Shown in pieces: positions 45,410-57,654 of a stretch of 64,000 nucleotides of DNA. The stretch's first letter is position 1, and each line of letters opens with the position of its first letter. Made by a program: the position numbers and the translations under genes. The stretch covers positions 496,001 to 560,000 of the forward strand of contig BGZK01000072.1 in NCBI GenBank assembly GCA_005406025.1. The letters are read 5' to 3'. The notes beneath the pieces were generated by a model. That model saw only the letters and a program-made list of their open reading frames with translations, was not told the origin of the DNA and ran no database searches. This DNA comes from Eumeta japonica. Lineage: Eukaryota; Arthropoda; Insecta; Lepidoptera; Psychidae.

Positions 45410-45720
45410 TATATTCTTATGGCCATATAGCCTCGACGGCAGTTAGCGTACAGTATCGCGATAGCGGCGGGCACAGCTCGACGCCCTAGAAAAGCGTCCT
45501 AGGACTGCCCTTCTCTCGCAACGTACCGAATAAAAAGGACAGTCTCATAGACAGAGTCTTGTCTAGGTCGTCATGCTGGGCCCGCAGGACGTAGACGGCG
45601 GGACCGTTAGCGCAGTATCGCCCATAAATACGTTAGCGGCCGGCGGCCGGATGCCCACCGTGAGCCCTCTTTATGAACGCTTCACCCATCCGCGTGTCGT
45701 AACTACATCGTAACGCGCCG
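45410..45720. promoter_or_regulatory. CpG-rich island with diverged direct repeat
   Basis: GTTAGCGTACAGTATCGC at 45442-45459 recurs as GTTAGCGCAGTATCGC at 45606-45621, each followed by AGCGGC(C)GGCGGGC-like DNA. Duplicated sites 164 bp apart in a GC-rich block suggest paired binding sites. Inference. Confidence 0.38.
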
Positions 45721-45724
45721 ATGG

Positions 45725-46710
45725 TGTAACGGCTTATATAATAAAGATGCTCGCATTCTGTCGGCTGCTTGATTAGATAGTAGACCGTTTGATTAGGGAA
45801 ATCCACGTAAAGTGGATTTTCAATAAGTTTACGTAGTAGAAATAGATTAAAGTTCCGTCTGCATGTGTAGATTTGTTTACAACGCAATTTTCATGTGATG
45901 GCTCATTACTGCAATCGGGTCTGTTTCCCTTTGCAAGTAAACTTTGTATTCAGCGCTTATTAGCATTTATTTGAATTGAAATATTACATACATACATACA
46001 ACTATGGTTTAATTCTACAACCAGATCTACCCGTGCACCAGGGAACTTTTTAACGAATTATATATGGATCTGAAACTTTGTATACGACGAAAAACTAAGT
46101 TTGTAAAACAAAAATTTGCGTGGATCTATTTTTGACTCGAAGCCTGATAAGTGTTGTGTTCACAAATTGATAATTTTTTTATCAGTCAGATATTTTTTCT
46201 AATAGGATTGAGTCATCAACCTCAGCGTCCTTGTATTTGGTCGACCCTACACCAGTAAGTACCAAAGGATTAGCGTTTGTTGACACCATCACTACCTTTA
46301 CTTTAAGTCTTATTCAAGCAAAGAATATTGAACATCGATCTTTCATCAATATTTTCATCAGTTTTACGGTTTCTCCCTTCACATACATTCAGATTATGGA
46401 AAGGGACAACTAAACTCAACGGGTGGCAAACCGCGTTGCCGCAATCGAGCCTATGGCTCTTTATGGCTGTGCGGGACGAGCCGCCGTATGAAAGTCTTTT
46501 CTGTCAATGCCAGTAAACAATTGGGGGATATTTTTTGACTTCAGCCATCATCAAAAAAAAATTGAAGAAAATGTTGGAATGGTAATTGAAGTTTTCAAGG
46601 GCAAATAAAAGGGTAACAGGAAACTGTTAACCTAAAATCCCAAAAGAATGAGACAGACAGCAGCTTGAGAATTCCAAATTGGCATACCTATAGTATTTAT
46701 ACTATAATTT
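45725..46710. other. unassigned DNA
   Basis: Mixed composition. 46400-46500 is GC-richer (CCGCAATCGAGCCTATGGCT) but not recognised. No gene. Confidence 0.45.
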
Positions 46711-46715
46711 TATAA

Positions 46716-46799
46716 TATAAGTATTTATACAATTTATTTATAGTATAAGTATTTATGCAATTTATTTATAGTATAAGTATTTATACAATTAATTTTTTT
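46716..46799. repeat. three tandem copies of a 28-bp AT-rich unit
   Basis: TATAAGTATTTATACAATTT starts at 46716, 46744 and 46772, each followed by ATTTATAG in the first two units. Confidence 0.9.
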
Positions 46800-46804
46800 C
46801 TGCA

Positions 46805-47655
46805 AGGAATAAAATCAAATAAAACCTCAATAATTTTGTGAAACTTGAAACGGCAAAGCCGTGTTAAATAACCTAGTTAATATCAAATAAAACTACACAA
46901 ACACTTTAGAATAGCAACGGTTGTTCTGTATAAACAACTCAACCCTCTGTTATATAGTATAACAAATACTATATAACATACATACAAATAGTACATAACA
47001 AATACTAATTTCAGAGTTAGAGCCGGGAAAACATTTGAAAAGTTTTATATAAAACGCTGTCCACTTTGTGTACCATTTATTACCCAAAATTATTTATAAA
47101 TTATAGCACTATTTTTAATTATGCTCAAAGATAGTTTCAAGGCTGTTTCTCTCTAATAAAATCAGTGTTATCTATCAAATAACGTTCCGAACAAAAGGAG
47201 TCTAGCGTGTTTATCGGTACAGTTAAAGATTTTGATTTCCTATCTTCATTGCCGTTCAACCCTGTCGACCTGTTTCATATGCGTAAATTTATTGATTTCA
47301 CTAAAATCTTTTATTAAGTACCCTTTAAACCTACTCAACAAAGTTAGATAGGAATATAAACCATCTGTATAGTAATTTGTATGTTGTGGTTACTAACGGA
47401 TAGAGAAAGATTTTAAAATAATAGATATATTCAATGTATCCTTATAAAATCATTCTACATTAATTCAGTGAACAAGTCAACGCTTCTTTACCGTTTTATT
47501 AAAATACATGTATTTAAAATACATGTACATAAGTATACGTTATAAGCCGTTCGTACTCTCAAAATCTCCAGCACCCTTTTACTACATCAAACATAAAATG
47601 AAAACGCTAAAAGTCAGTTCAAAGTTCTTATCTGTATTAATTCTTAGTACAAAGT
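46805..47655. other. AT-rich DNA, nothing recognised
   Basis: About 46945-47010 contains imperfect palindromic ACTATATAACA-type repeats. No gene. Confidence 0.5.
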
Positions 47656-47659
47656 TGAA

Positions 47660-47880
47660 TTCAGCTTAGCGAGAGAATAGGCCGTGATGCTGCATGACTG
47701 AGTCAATTCGACGCATTTACATAGGGCTCGGCGCGTGCGCACCGTCGTCAATGCCTGCGCGTTATTGGCCCTAATTATTGTTCTTTGTGTTTAAACTCGA
47801 AATGATTTTTATTCAAATTAACCAGTCGCGCCGGTTATAAGAGAGATCTCATTGTATGGCGAGAGAATCTCCGTATAAGA
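47660..47880. promoter_or_regulatory. candidate regulatory island (AP-1-like and NRF1-like words)
   Basis: A perfect AP-1 word, TGAGTCA, is at 47699-47705. GCGCGTGCGCAC at 47731-47742 resembles the NRF1 (Drosophila ewg) site. TTATTGGCCCTAATTATTG with SOX-like ATTGTTCTTTG follows at 47761-47785. Motif presence is seen; function is inferred. Confidence 0.35.
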
Positions 47881-48284
47881 AAGTCATTATAATTGGTTAT
47901 ATAGTCTAGCACGAGTAAGACATTTATAATTTGAATTAATTTCAATTAATTTGGTACACATTTTCAAAACAACTGGATGTGAGTACTTATCGAAACTAGC
48001 CTCTATAAAGGAGTAAATAAACTGGACAGAGTGCTTTATTTGTCACCGGATTTATTTTTCGTAGAAAGTGTGGAATTAATTGTTCGATAACCGCTATTAA
48101 AATTGTTCACATTTTGGCTTTGGAAGATCTTTGTTTGATAGCCTAAAGTGATAATGCATCGGATATGTATTTTTTACAAAATTACTATCCTCACTAATCT
48201 ACGTGCCGACGATGTAACACCTTAAAATATTATGTACATTATCTAATATAGTGTTGACATAATAAAATATATAGTTAAAGAAAC

Positions 48285-48860
48285 CGACCAAGAGAAAATT
48301 GGACACTCACGAAGAGGGTTCCTTACTTATGAATTGTTACAAAAGTTCTCAGTAAAATTACGCAACACATATTACAAATATTTTTTTCTTCACAACTGTT
48401 TTACCTTTCCCTTATAAATTTAAAGGCGTAAGATATTTATTTTGATTTTTTTATAAATTACGAATTGGAGCCTATATTCTGCGATTTGAAGAATGTTGTA
48501 TTTTCGATTGTCTGATGTTTTCTATAATACTTTTAAGCATTCATTTCAAAAATATAAAACCGTACACTACTGTTTCTCACAGCAAAACCGTTCATTTGAT
48601 ATGTCCCATGACAAAATTAACAAACGCCTTTTTTTATTCTTCAATAAGCTTCGCACAATTAAATTGATTTTACAATTGGAATTTATTTATTTATCGTAGA
48701 CATCTGCAAATGGATGACCTCACTCTGTATAAGCACCAAAGCGCAATATTATTCGTCCAGCCGATTCGGAGAAACAGAAGGTTATAGATACATAAGCAGA
48801 CAAATAGACGGACATAATATAGATCTCATTAAGACTTTGTTTCTTCAATCTGGTCAATAC
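48285..48860 (-). repeat. dispersed repeat, 'TTCCG' family, copy 4 (inverted)
   Basis: The left part AAACCGACCAAGAGAAAATT...GAGGGTTCCTTACTTATG is the inverse of the 3' motif of copies 1 and 3. At 48800-48825, GCAGACAAATAGACGGACAT is the inverse of the TGTCCGTC part. The middle is diverged. The minus-strand repeat reads from about 48860 to 48285. Confidence 0.4.
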
Positions 48861-48869
48861 AACTCTAAA

Positions 48870-50690
48870 CTTATATCAATACTATCTTACCTTTTTAAAA
48901 TAATTAACTTTTATATTATGAAACTTCAATATTCTTCTTTGTACTAGTTAACGTATCACGATGAAGCGGAAATGTTACTATGCGCTCTAATCGTATTTGT
49001 TCACAATTACACGAAGATTTCCGGTTTTCTGACCAGTAATAAACCGGTATTAGGTGTTTCACGTCATGCTCTTTGATTGATTTCGCTCCATTGGAAACGC
49101 CCTAGTCCCTGACATACTTAGGACACCACATGTTTTAACCATAGATTTATTTTTGGTCGTCGGCGGTGACCAATAATGAATTAAACTATATAGAATTAAT
49201 TTAGCTATATAAAAGTACGAACTTATTGAATGATTCACTGATATATAAACGCGCAGCCCAAACTTCTCGCTCGAGAGATTTAAAATTTTGCAGACAACTT
49301 CTTATTAAGATGCAGACGAACATTAAAAAAGGATTTTTGTAACTTCAACCCCTAAGACGGTGAAATAAAGTATGTTGTATAGAAAATCGAAACCGTTGAA
49401 GTCAACTTAACATTTTAGGTACTCATACATAAAAAAAGTGAAACTTCAGTAAATCGTCAAAAGAATGAGATGAATATATATAACAAGGGTAGGATAATTA
49501 CAAAGTTTATTTGTTTCAAAATGAAAGTATTTTGATTAATTTTAAAAGATATTTTATTTAACACATGTTATTTAATTTTAATTTTATTTTCATTTTTTTT
49601 TTTGCGTCAATATTGACGACACATTTCGGCATTAGTTTTCGGCATCTTATAAAATTTATTATTTAGCACAAAAAGATATAAAAATACTCACAAACACTAT
49701 TAAATAATAACACACCACGCTGACTTCTTGCTAAAAAGCTGTAATACGCAGCCGCATACAGTGTACAGTAGTATTAGCTCACGTACTTTTCACATATACT
49801 AACACACGTTAAATGCTCAAATACAAGCAAGTATTAAACAGTATGCAATATACATACACACCGACATTTGCTCTCTCGCTCTGTCCTACACATTTTTGTA
49901 TTTGTGTCTCTTACCTGTCGTTTTTTCCGTTGCATCCGGTTTGAAATCACAACGATTCTACAGAAGTTTCACTTCAATAATAAATAAATACATTGTTTTT
50001 CTTTAATTAACCCTGAAGAGATGAAACGAACAATGTAAGAAAGAAGGATGAAATATTTTATGCAAAATAGAAATAGCTAAAGCTATTTATGTTGTAATTT
50101 ACCCTTTATGTAATCATTATTAATAAAAAATTAGTGATATACATTGTGTTTTAGTGTCTCTGAAGGGATGAAATAAAGGTTGACATTTTTATATAGATAA
50201 AATTTCTAATAAAAAAAAAGTTTATTAAAAAGCATGGCACTAATAACGCAAAAAAAACAGAGAAAGAGGAATTTCAATTAAATAAATTTCTTGCGCGCTA
50301 CAAGCTTTTCAAATTATTTGATGTAATAGAATATTTCGTACAATTATGGATATACATTTTTTAATGATTATCCTAATATCGTGTATATATATGTGGATAT
50401 TTTTATGCAAGATTTTGATCGATCTATTGTATTATATTCATCTATAGAAATAAAATTCATCAGCACAACCCTTGCATAAAAATTATTTATTTTCGTTTTA
50501 ATAGAATAAAAGTTTTTTAATTACTAATAAATTTATCTTCAACTTTTTAAATTTGTCTTAATATGTGCTTTTTAAGTAATGCAATATTGTTGTATGGAAT
50601 TTTTTAATTAGATTTTCTTTGTAATTCTATTTAAAATAAGTCTTCTTTTTTAAATTCGTGTATTCTCTTTCATCATCTTCTTCAGAAGTT
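48870..50690. other. AT-rich DNA with dispersed-repeat scraps
   Basis: About 49330-49430, 50020-50190 and 53150-53240 share the pattern '(A/C)CCC(T)AAG-A-GG(T)GAAATAAAG...TTGTATAGAAAATCGA', a degraded interspersed repeat. A 14-bp perfect palindrome CGTCAATATTGACG is at 49605-49618. No gene. Confidence 0.4.
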
Positions 50691-50694
50691 TCAC

Positions 50695-51008
50695 AAGTAT
50701 TGATTGATTAAATAGTTAACCCTACCAGTGATCCGCAAAATAGGGCTAAGGCTTAATTACAACAGGTTGCGCTCTTGTGCCCTGAAGTGTTTCGTTTGTG
50801 ACAATATATTTTTCGACACCCTATTATCAATCAGTATATCAGCATGGCCTCATGTTCACTTGGGTGCATTGGATTCCGCCACTTATTTCAGGCTGAACCT
50901 TACTCCTGCGCGGCAGAAATTGCAAATTCCTTTATTTTTTTGATTCCTTATTCTAGATAGATGGCAGATGAATGCTAAGGCTATCCATCTCATCGTTCTC
51001 TGTAATCA
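50695..51008. repeat. 5' leader of the element carrying the 120-bp array
   Basis: The stretch GTTCACTTGGGTGCATTGG, TCCGCCACTTATTTCAGGCT and GATGGCAGATGAATGCTAAG leads directly into the tandem array. It reads like one transposable-element leader, unclassified. Confidence 0.35.
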
Positions 51009-51775
51009 TAGACGAGCCCACGTTCTATAGGGTTAAACGTTTAATAACAGAGTTGCTTTGACTTACTTTAAGCTCTATCTTCAGGCCCTGGAAAATCCAG
51101 AGTAGTTGATGGAGTTGCGTGGTTTCCATAACCACCTTTCGGCTCCATTATTATACCCTGGACATCATCTAGCACCAAAATACTTGTTAATACTAATCAA
51201 ACAAGCTCAAACTCGATGAGGTTGCGCCGTTTTGTAACGCAGTTCAATTGGCCCCCTTCCGGCTCCATCATCAAATCCTGAACATCATATAGCACCAAAG
51301 CACTTGTCAAGATGAACTAAATGAGCCTAAACTCGATGCGTTTCTGTCGTTTTATTACACAGTTTTCAAGATCACCTGTAGATTCCATCTTCAGACCCTG
51401 GACATCATGTAGCACCAGAGTACTTCCTAAGACAAAAAAAAATGAGCCCAAACTCGATAGATTTATCCTGCTTAGTTTAGCAGTTCCTATGGTCACCTTC
51501 CGGCTTCATTATTAGACCCTGGATGCAAACGAGCCTAATTATTTCCGACTAGAGCCTTTGTCAAGACGAATCAGACGAGACCAAACTCAAAAAGGTCACA
51601 TCGTTTAATAACAGAGTTCCCTAGGCCACCTTCCGACTTCATCAATATACCTCGGATATAATTTAAGACAAAAATCCTTATCAATACAAACCAAACGAGC
51701 GCAAATTCGACGGGGTTACGTTGTTTTATAAAAGGATTTCTTTGGTCACCTTCCGCCGCCTTATGTCACAATAAT
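51009..51775. repeat. tandem array, period 120 bp, about 6.5 units
   Basis: The word GGCTCCAT (or a variant) begins units at 51141, 51261, 51381, 51502, 51635 and 51755. The spacings are 120, 120, 121, 133 and 120 bp. A shortened unit lies before 51141. Each unit holds ATCNNNAGACCCTGGACATCAT, AGCACCA(A/G)A, and CGATG(A/C)GGTTGCG-like parts. Divergence between neighbours is moderate. It ends next to a leader-like 3' segment (51776-51900). Confidence 0.9.
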
Positions 51776-51900
51776 GTTGTCATCTAATTCACATATGCAT
51801 TCAAAATTTCAGCTCAATCAGAAGACGGGAACTAGGTCAGATTTAGCTTCCAAGATTTGACCCACATACTTATACTGACAGGGCAAGTTAAATAAAAGCT
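51776..51900. repeat. 3' end of the array-carrying element
   Basis: TCAAAATTTCAGCTCAATCA, GACCCACATACTTATACTGA and CAGGGCAAGTTAAATAAAAG look like the conserved end of a moth repeat. It abuts the Penelope-like coding region. Confidence 0.4.
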
Positions 51901-51904
51901 TGTA

Positions 51905-52960
51905 AAAAACGATTATATCGTGTATTATTTTAGATATGTGGACGATATTATTATATGTTGGCTGGGTAATTCTACAGAATTAGACCTGTTTCAAAATTAT
52001 ATTAATAGTATACACCCAAAATCCAATAATTTCTTCTTGTTATCCATGGCAACACAAATTAGCAGTTATTCACCATATCCCTTAACAATCAGAATTTGTC
52101 ATTGGAATTAAATACCATTTACAATATAACATTGGTAATCAGATACAGTAAAAAATGTATTGATGGACTCATTAATAAAAAAACCAAAAATGTTATAAAG
52201 AACAGTATCTATCCAACACAATCAAAAGACCAAAAGAAATATATAGGTAGTTTGACATATTATGGTACAATTTCGGAGAAAATTTCAAGATTATTAAAAA
52301 AACGTAATATTTATACGGCCTTTCAAACAAACAACAATTTGAAAACATTATGTAACAATAAAGATAAATTGCACGATAATAAAAAATCTGGAATTTATAA
52401 ATTAATTTGTGATGACTGTAATTCGATATCTATAGGACAAACCGGACGTTGTTTTGAAACAAGATACACAAAACATATTTTGGCCTTTAAAAATAATAAA
52501 TCAGACAGATTCCATTTTGCTAAATGCTAAATATGTAATAGAAACCGGTCATAGATTTAATAACAATCACAATTTCGTTGTTTTGCATGTGTGTGAGAAG
52601 GGGTTACTTTTAAATGTTTTGGAATCCTTTGAATAGACAATAATAATAAGTTCAATGACCAAATTAACATTTATTAATCGCCATTATTGGACGCTTGCCT
52701 GTAACTATTTGGGTAATGGTTGGAAGATGATGGTTAGTCTGTGGCATTTGACGGGCATGTCTATTGGTGGTGGTCTGTGGCTGCTGGTAAGGATGCTTTC
52801 GTCACTCATTGACTATTGCATGACAGCGGTTTACTTATCGAGGTTGTGTCGGTTCTTTGGATTACTTACACCCTGGTGGATGTGACTGTCGGCAATTTCC
52901 TGAGGATGTGCCTGGTTAACATGAAACATACGTATAATTAACAATATAACGATTAGTGGA
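51905..52960 (+). pseudogene. Penelope-like retroelement, RT C-terminal part plus GIY-YIG endonuclease
   Basis: Penelope-like elements encode a reverse transcriptase followed by a GIY-YIG endonuclease. Here the RT is entered just before its catalytic box: FRYVDDIIICWLG with YVDD at 51935-51946. After a gap with shifts comes an open frame at 52096-52530. It contains KKYIGSLTYYGTISEKIS, RLLKKRNIYTAFQTNNNL, and the endonuclease SGIYKLICDDCNSISIGQ then TGRCFETRYTKHI. G-I-Y is at about 52390-52398 and the I-G-Q-T-G-R block at about 52431-52448. Beyond a frameshift near 52525, ETGHRFNNNHNFVVLHV and LNVLESFE continue the domain (to about 52636). The tail after 52640 resembles PLE 3' sequence. The RT fingers are absent; the 5' end is lost at the junction with the 120-bp array element. 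Confidence 0.85.
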
Positions 52961-53284
52961 CTAAAATAATTATAAAAATAAAATTAACACTTGCTTAGGT
53001 GTTCGATATCTGACAATCCTCTCGAATCAACATTCAATTCTTTGGACAGAGAATCGTAGTGGAGAGGCAGATTCGAGGGTCAGCGGTGGGTTGCATGCTA
53101 CTTGTTAATACATGTTGCAAGCAAGCGTCGACATACATCCTTTTTGAAAAATTAGCTCTAAGGGGGTAAAATAAAGAATGAAATGTTCTATAGAAAATCA
53201 ATACCACTAATGCTATTGATGTGAAAATTTAAAAACTGACACAGTTGAAGTTATTGATGTCATCATTTTTATATTCCTTACTCC

Positions 53285-53640
53285 TCTATACTAAAATATA
53301 AATCTGTATGGTCTCTCTTTGTTTAAATTTTTTTGTCAAATTTTATGATAGACATTTGTTTTATGTTTCATAGACCCCTCAATTTTATAACGTCCTTTTA
53401 TAACTTCAAAACTGTTATAACGATTTTGGTTAAATATACTAGACATTAAGAACATATGATTGTGCAAATGATAGCCTACATATAATTTCATTGAGGGTCT
53501 GTCTATTTGTTTGTCCGAGCAATCTCCGAAACGGCTGAATAGAATGTAATCAAATTTTGAACAGAGTAGATTACTTCAAGTATGATACTTATTATTAATC
53601 TTTCTATATCAATATACGAAACTATTTATTGGATATTTTT
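53285..53640 (+). repeat. Helitron-like 5' end and second repeat scrap
   Basis: TCTATACTAAAATATAAATC at 53285 resembles the 5' end of CTAGT-type elements. GAGGGTCTGTCTATTTGTTT at 53493 belongs to another dispersed repeat. No 3' ends are certain. Confidence 0.35.
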
Positions 53641-53649
53641 ATAAAATTG

Positions 53650-54235
53650 GATCCTAAATATTTATTCTTTCACGCACCTAACGTTTATTTATTTTATTTG
53701 CACTTTTATTCTGACTTTTTGTATTTCCTCTTGTAATTAAAGAATGGATGAAGTAATCTTAATGAAATTTGTGGTACAGTAAAAACATGCAGGTGCGCAA
53801 TGGGTAAGTTGTAATATGATGCCGATAAAGTGTCTGTTTGTTTGGATCACTTTCCAAAAAACTTAATAGATTTTGATCAAACTTTGCTTCCTCTTCGTTA
53901 GACTACTTTTTGTGAATAGTGTTTTTATTTGTTTTCTTCACGTACTTTGACAAATCACTCGATAACTCTGAAAATGGTGAAATGTAGTCCGCGTCAAAGC
54001 GAGGGAGCGTCTGGAAAAAAACTGAATTTTTTTCTGACTTTGTCCATGCATTTGTGCTATTGAACCGTATAAAACCGATCCTTTACCAATAAAAAGCTTC
54101 CAGAATAAAACGGACTATTAATATTTTCTTTTGACTTCATTTTATTTTTGTTCTACTACAATTTCTAAAATTTTTAACTAATAAAAAGTTACATTATCAC
54201 CGAGTATAGAACAGTCTAGCTTTTTATGGAAGAAA
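53650..54235. other. AT-rich DNA, nothing recognised
   Basis: No gene. A possible repeat scrap with GTCTGTTTGTTTGGATCAC is at 53830. Confidence 0.5.
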
Positions 54236-54239
54236 AATT

Positions 54240-54655
54240 TTCTAAGTGATTCTGGCTTCGTCCAAATCGGAACTAGGATCGGTAGTATAAGGGAAATTGC
54301 AAGCAAAGACCAGGATTGAAATCGAGAACGACACAAACCTCAAAATCGAGTGTGGAATCAAAATAAGAATCAAAACTATTGCCGGAATCGGAATGAGAAA
54401 CAGTACCAAGGTCAGAATTGGCAGCGGGGCAGGGATCGCGAGTGTAACCAAAATTAGAATCTACTGAGATCAAGGCCGGGTATGAAATCACAACCGAGAT
54501 CAAAATCGAGAGCGAAACAAAGTGGTATCAAGATCAGAACCGGCATCGGAATCGAAAACGGGAAAGCGATTTGAATCTTGATCAAGAGCGTGATCGGTCG
54601 ATGTACAAATTGAATGAATTCATCCGATGTCGGGTGGAGCTGCGGGAAAAAACTT
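54240..54655 (+). repeat. hexamer-periodic Helitron-like fragment C
   Basis: Purine-rich hexamer rhythm (GAATCGGAATGAGAAACAG) from 54260 to 54600, followed by GTCGGGTGGAGCTGCGGG, the degenerate 3' end seen in the other Helitron-like copies. On the minus strand it is open in two frames. One ends DPSSDLDEARIT, matching copy B. Confidence 0.6.
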
Positions 54656-54659
54656 TTTT

Positions 54660-56230
54660 ACAAAATATAATGCAGTTAATAGTACAACAATTGCCGTGGA
54701 AAAACTGCCTTTTTAGAGTCAGACAGGTCGTTGTGGCAGGTGCATGATGGTAGTAGATGAAAAAATGTGTTTTACCGTGCGGAAAATTACAATCTTCAAT
54801 AACTAAATTATAAAAATCTATGAAAACATACTGTATGTCAATATAAATATGTTAGTATAGCCGATGCTGTTTTTGTATTAATACAAACAGGACCAGGGTG
54901 TTCTTGTTTCATTCTGTTTAATTACAAGCAGTTGAGATTTACTTATCTAATCTCTACCGACCGTCCACTAAAATTTCTTTGTCCTCAGACTTCCTCATTT
55001 ATTCTCAACTGTCGCTTTTTCTACTGGGACACAAAAAATATTCGGTAATTAGTATTGAATAATGAAAAATTCGATTATAATTGATCGTGATTTAGAAATA
55101 TTTCTGTACTATAATCCTGGGACAAGATATAATTAAAAAGCAATTTTACAATATTTACGCACCCGAGGTTGCATATATAAAAGCCCGAAATTGCAAGTTC
55201 AACACACTCAAATGTGAATGTCACCTATAATTCCAATATTTTCAATGTTTTACACAGCTTTCTTATTTGCGATGCAACATTTTATAATAAGCGATTGAGC
55301 ATAATTCCAATAAATAATTTAATTTTGCGCCCCGTAATTAATTCATCACTAGAAACAAAACCAAAAATTTCTCTTATGTAAATAATTTAGTTTTTAATAA
55401 TCTATTGCTTAGGCGCAACTAAAAATATTATAAATTTCGACTTTCTAAGTTAATTGATAGGTAAACCAATCTGATAATGCTTAAAAACCAAAATTAGACA
55501 GACGGAGGGACAATATACAAAATAATACTCAGTGATTGCTTTGAAATCTCTAATATTATGAAACAAAATTAAAAATATTTGTAAGATATGCAATGATCCA
55601 AAAATCATATCAAAGGATTTGGATCGAAATAGAAACATCTGTATCTCGCACAAAAAAACAAAATCATTGAAACATAAATTGTTCCATAAAATAATTGTAT
55701 TTTCACTACGAATAAACATCAAATAAAATTTCTGCGCAACAAATAATATTTCTTTCACAAATGACAATCAATATTAGAGCTTAGAGTTTGTGCTGTATTA
55801 AGCATTACTTATAAAAACTTTTATTTGTTGTCCTTACTTCTTCTTACAAGTTTATATAAGTAATCCCATTATTATTGTACATTAAAGTGTTTGATTTGTT
55901 TATTACTCAGTCATGTAGAGAAGACTCGAGGGGTTTGAATAAAATTTGGCAAATATTTTGAATTAATTGCAAAGAATTAGTTCAAATACAGCAGAAAAAA
56001 AATATGTTCTGGAATAACATTTAAGGAACTTTTGCACGACTCATAATGCAAAGCATTTAAGAGTGCTTTACGATCGAAATTGTTATTTTTTTATTTTTGT
56101 GGTTGTGTGTATAAAACTTTCAAGAGACACCTACACAATTCCTAATATTAGAAATTGTGTTCCAAATTTTAGCATATTCCAGTAATATCAACATTGTTAC
56201 ATACAAGTTTTTGTATTTATACATCCCTAA
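54660..56230. other. AT-rich DNA with a 16-bp palindrome
   Basis: TTTGTATTAATACAAA at 54872-54887 is an exact palindrome, further flanked by CTG...CAG. A minus-strand 105-codon frame (55450-55767) overlaps a repeat scrap with AGACGGAGGGAC and is not recognised as a protein. Confidence 0.45.
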
Positions 56231-56249
56231 ACCATTAAATTAAATTATT

Positions 56250-56480
56250 TAATTGGATGGCCGCACCTTTGTTGAAAAATTGTGGGTCAAGCGTCGGATA
56301 TCAATATCTGGAGCGAAGTCAATACACGAGAGGATATACGATGTTCTGTCGCCATTAACAGCAAACGGAACCGATACTAGTGTCAAAACCCAAAGAGGAA
56401 TGAAATTGAAATCCAAGTCGAAATTGAATCGGAATCAAGATCGGTATCGAAGTTGAACGGAAATTGGGATTAAGACATCG
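56250..56480 (+). repeat. hexamer-periodic fragment H with unassigned leader
   Basis: 56390-56475 shows AAATCCAAGTCGAAATTGAA-type rhythm, a remnant of the same tract family. The leader 56250-56390 is unassigned; the 67-codon frame over both is a by-product. Confidence 0.4.
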
Positions 56481-56484
56481 AAAT

Positions 56485-57635
56485 AGAAAAGACAAATAAC
56501 CCACATAAATGTAAATGAGGATATACGACATATTTTTAAACCAAATAAATCTCTTGCAAAAGACCTTATTAATATTTTTTTAGATGTAATTTTGAATGAC
56601 ACTGTTATTTCTTAACTGAAGAGAAAAAGAGAAAGAATGAAGACACTCGTTGACGACGAAAAGAGAAGGAATAAAGGCACATGGTGAATATCTGTGCGGC
56701 GGCGAAGCCAATATTGTATGCACGCTTACTACGAAGCCAATTTCGTCTGGTAATTACCACAAACAAAATTTTGTTTATGTAGGAGTACTTCTATGCTTTT
56801 CTATTTCGATGGATTAAGGTTACAAATAAAATGAAACAAAAATAATATTTTAATTAATAGGGAGTAATATTGCGTTTATTCCTTTTATTTTAGATAGCAA
56901 GTTTTTAAGCAATGTCGTACGTGATGCGAATCGAAAGACAATAATTGCGATTTCATATAACCATTGAGTTAGAGCTAGCAATGCCTCCGGCTCTGCTCGC
57001 ACGCACATAGAAGGCAGACCTGATTTTATTTTCACTTTGTAGTAAGCAAATGTGTTTGTAGCACTATGTAATTATTAACACTTATGAGACAACCTTAAAC
57101 AAATTTTAAATACGTCAATTCACACGATTATAGTTATCGTGTGTAACTGAATGAATAATATATGAGTTTCAGTTGCTGAATAATATATGACTTTGAGTTG
57201 CATATAAGTTCCACTGTGAAACCATATCCTGTTAGAGCTCAGCTTAAAATTGACTTTTGGATGGTAGACCGCAATCGTACATACACCATTTTATAAATTA
57301 TTTCACCGCCTACAAAACCCATGTTCTCTTGCGGGTAGAATTTTTTTGGGACGCTTGTATGTAGATACAATCATACGATGCGTAGATATTTATTATTATT
57401 TTCTTTTAATATTATTAACTATTGTGTACTTCTTATTGTTTTCACCCTACAGACACAGAGATTTAGTATATTGACTTTATATTTATAACTATCGTATTTG
57501 ATCTGATAATATATAATCCGCAAAATTAATAATCTTATACTACATCAATCTTTACCCGTTTTTCCCAAAATAAAATACACGTGAACTTTCCACGAGAGAC
57601 GTAGGACAAAATTAGTCAGTATTTCATAGCGAAAA
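56485..57635. other. AT-rich DNA, nothing recognised
   Basis: No gene or complete repeat recognised. Confidence 0.5.
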
Positions 57636-57654
57636 TCCGTCGCACCTTAAAAAA

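Noticed and set aside
46400..46510. Possible rRNA fragment
   Set aside because: GC-richer, but I could not match it to any conserved rRNA stretch.
55450..55767. 105-codon minus-strand frame
   Set aside because: Hydrophobic AT-driven composition and overlap with a dispersed-repeat scrap.
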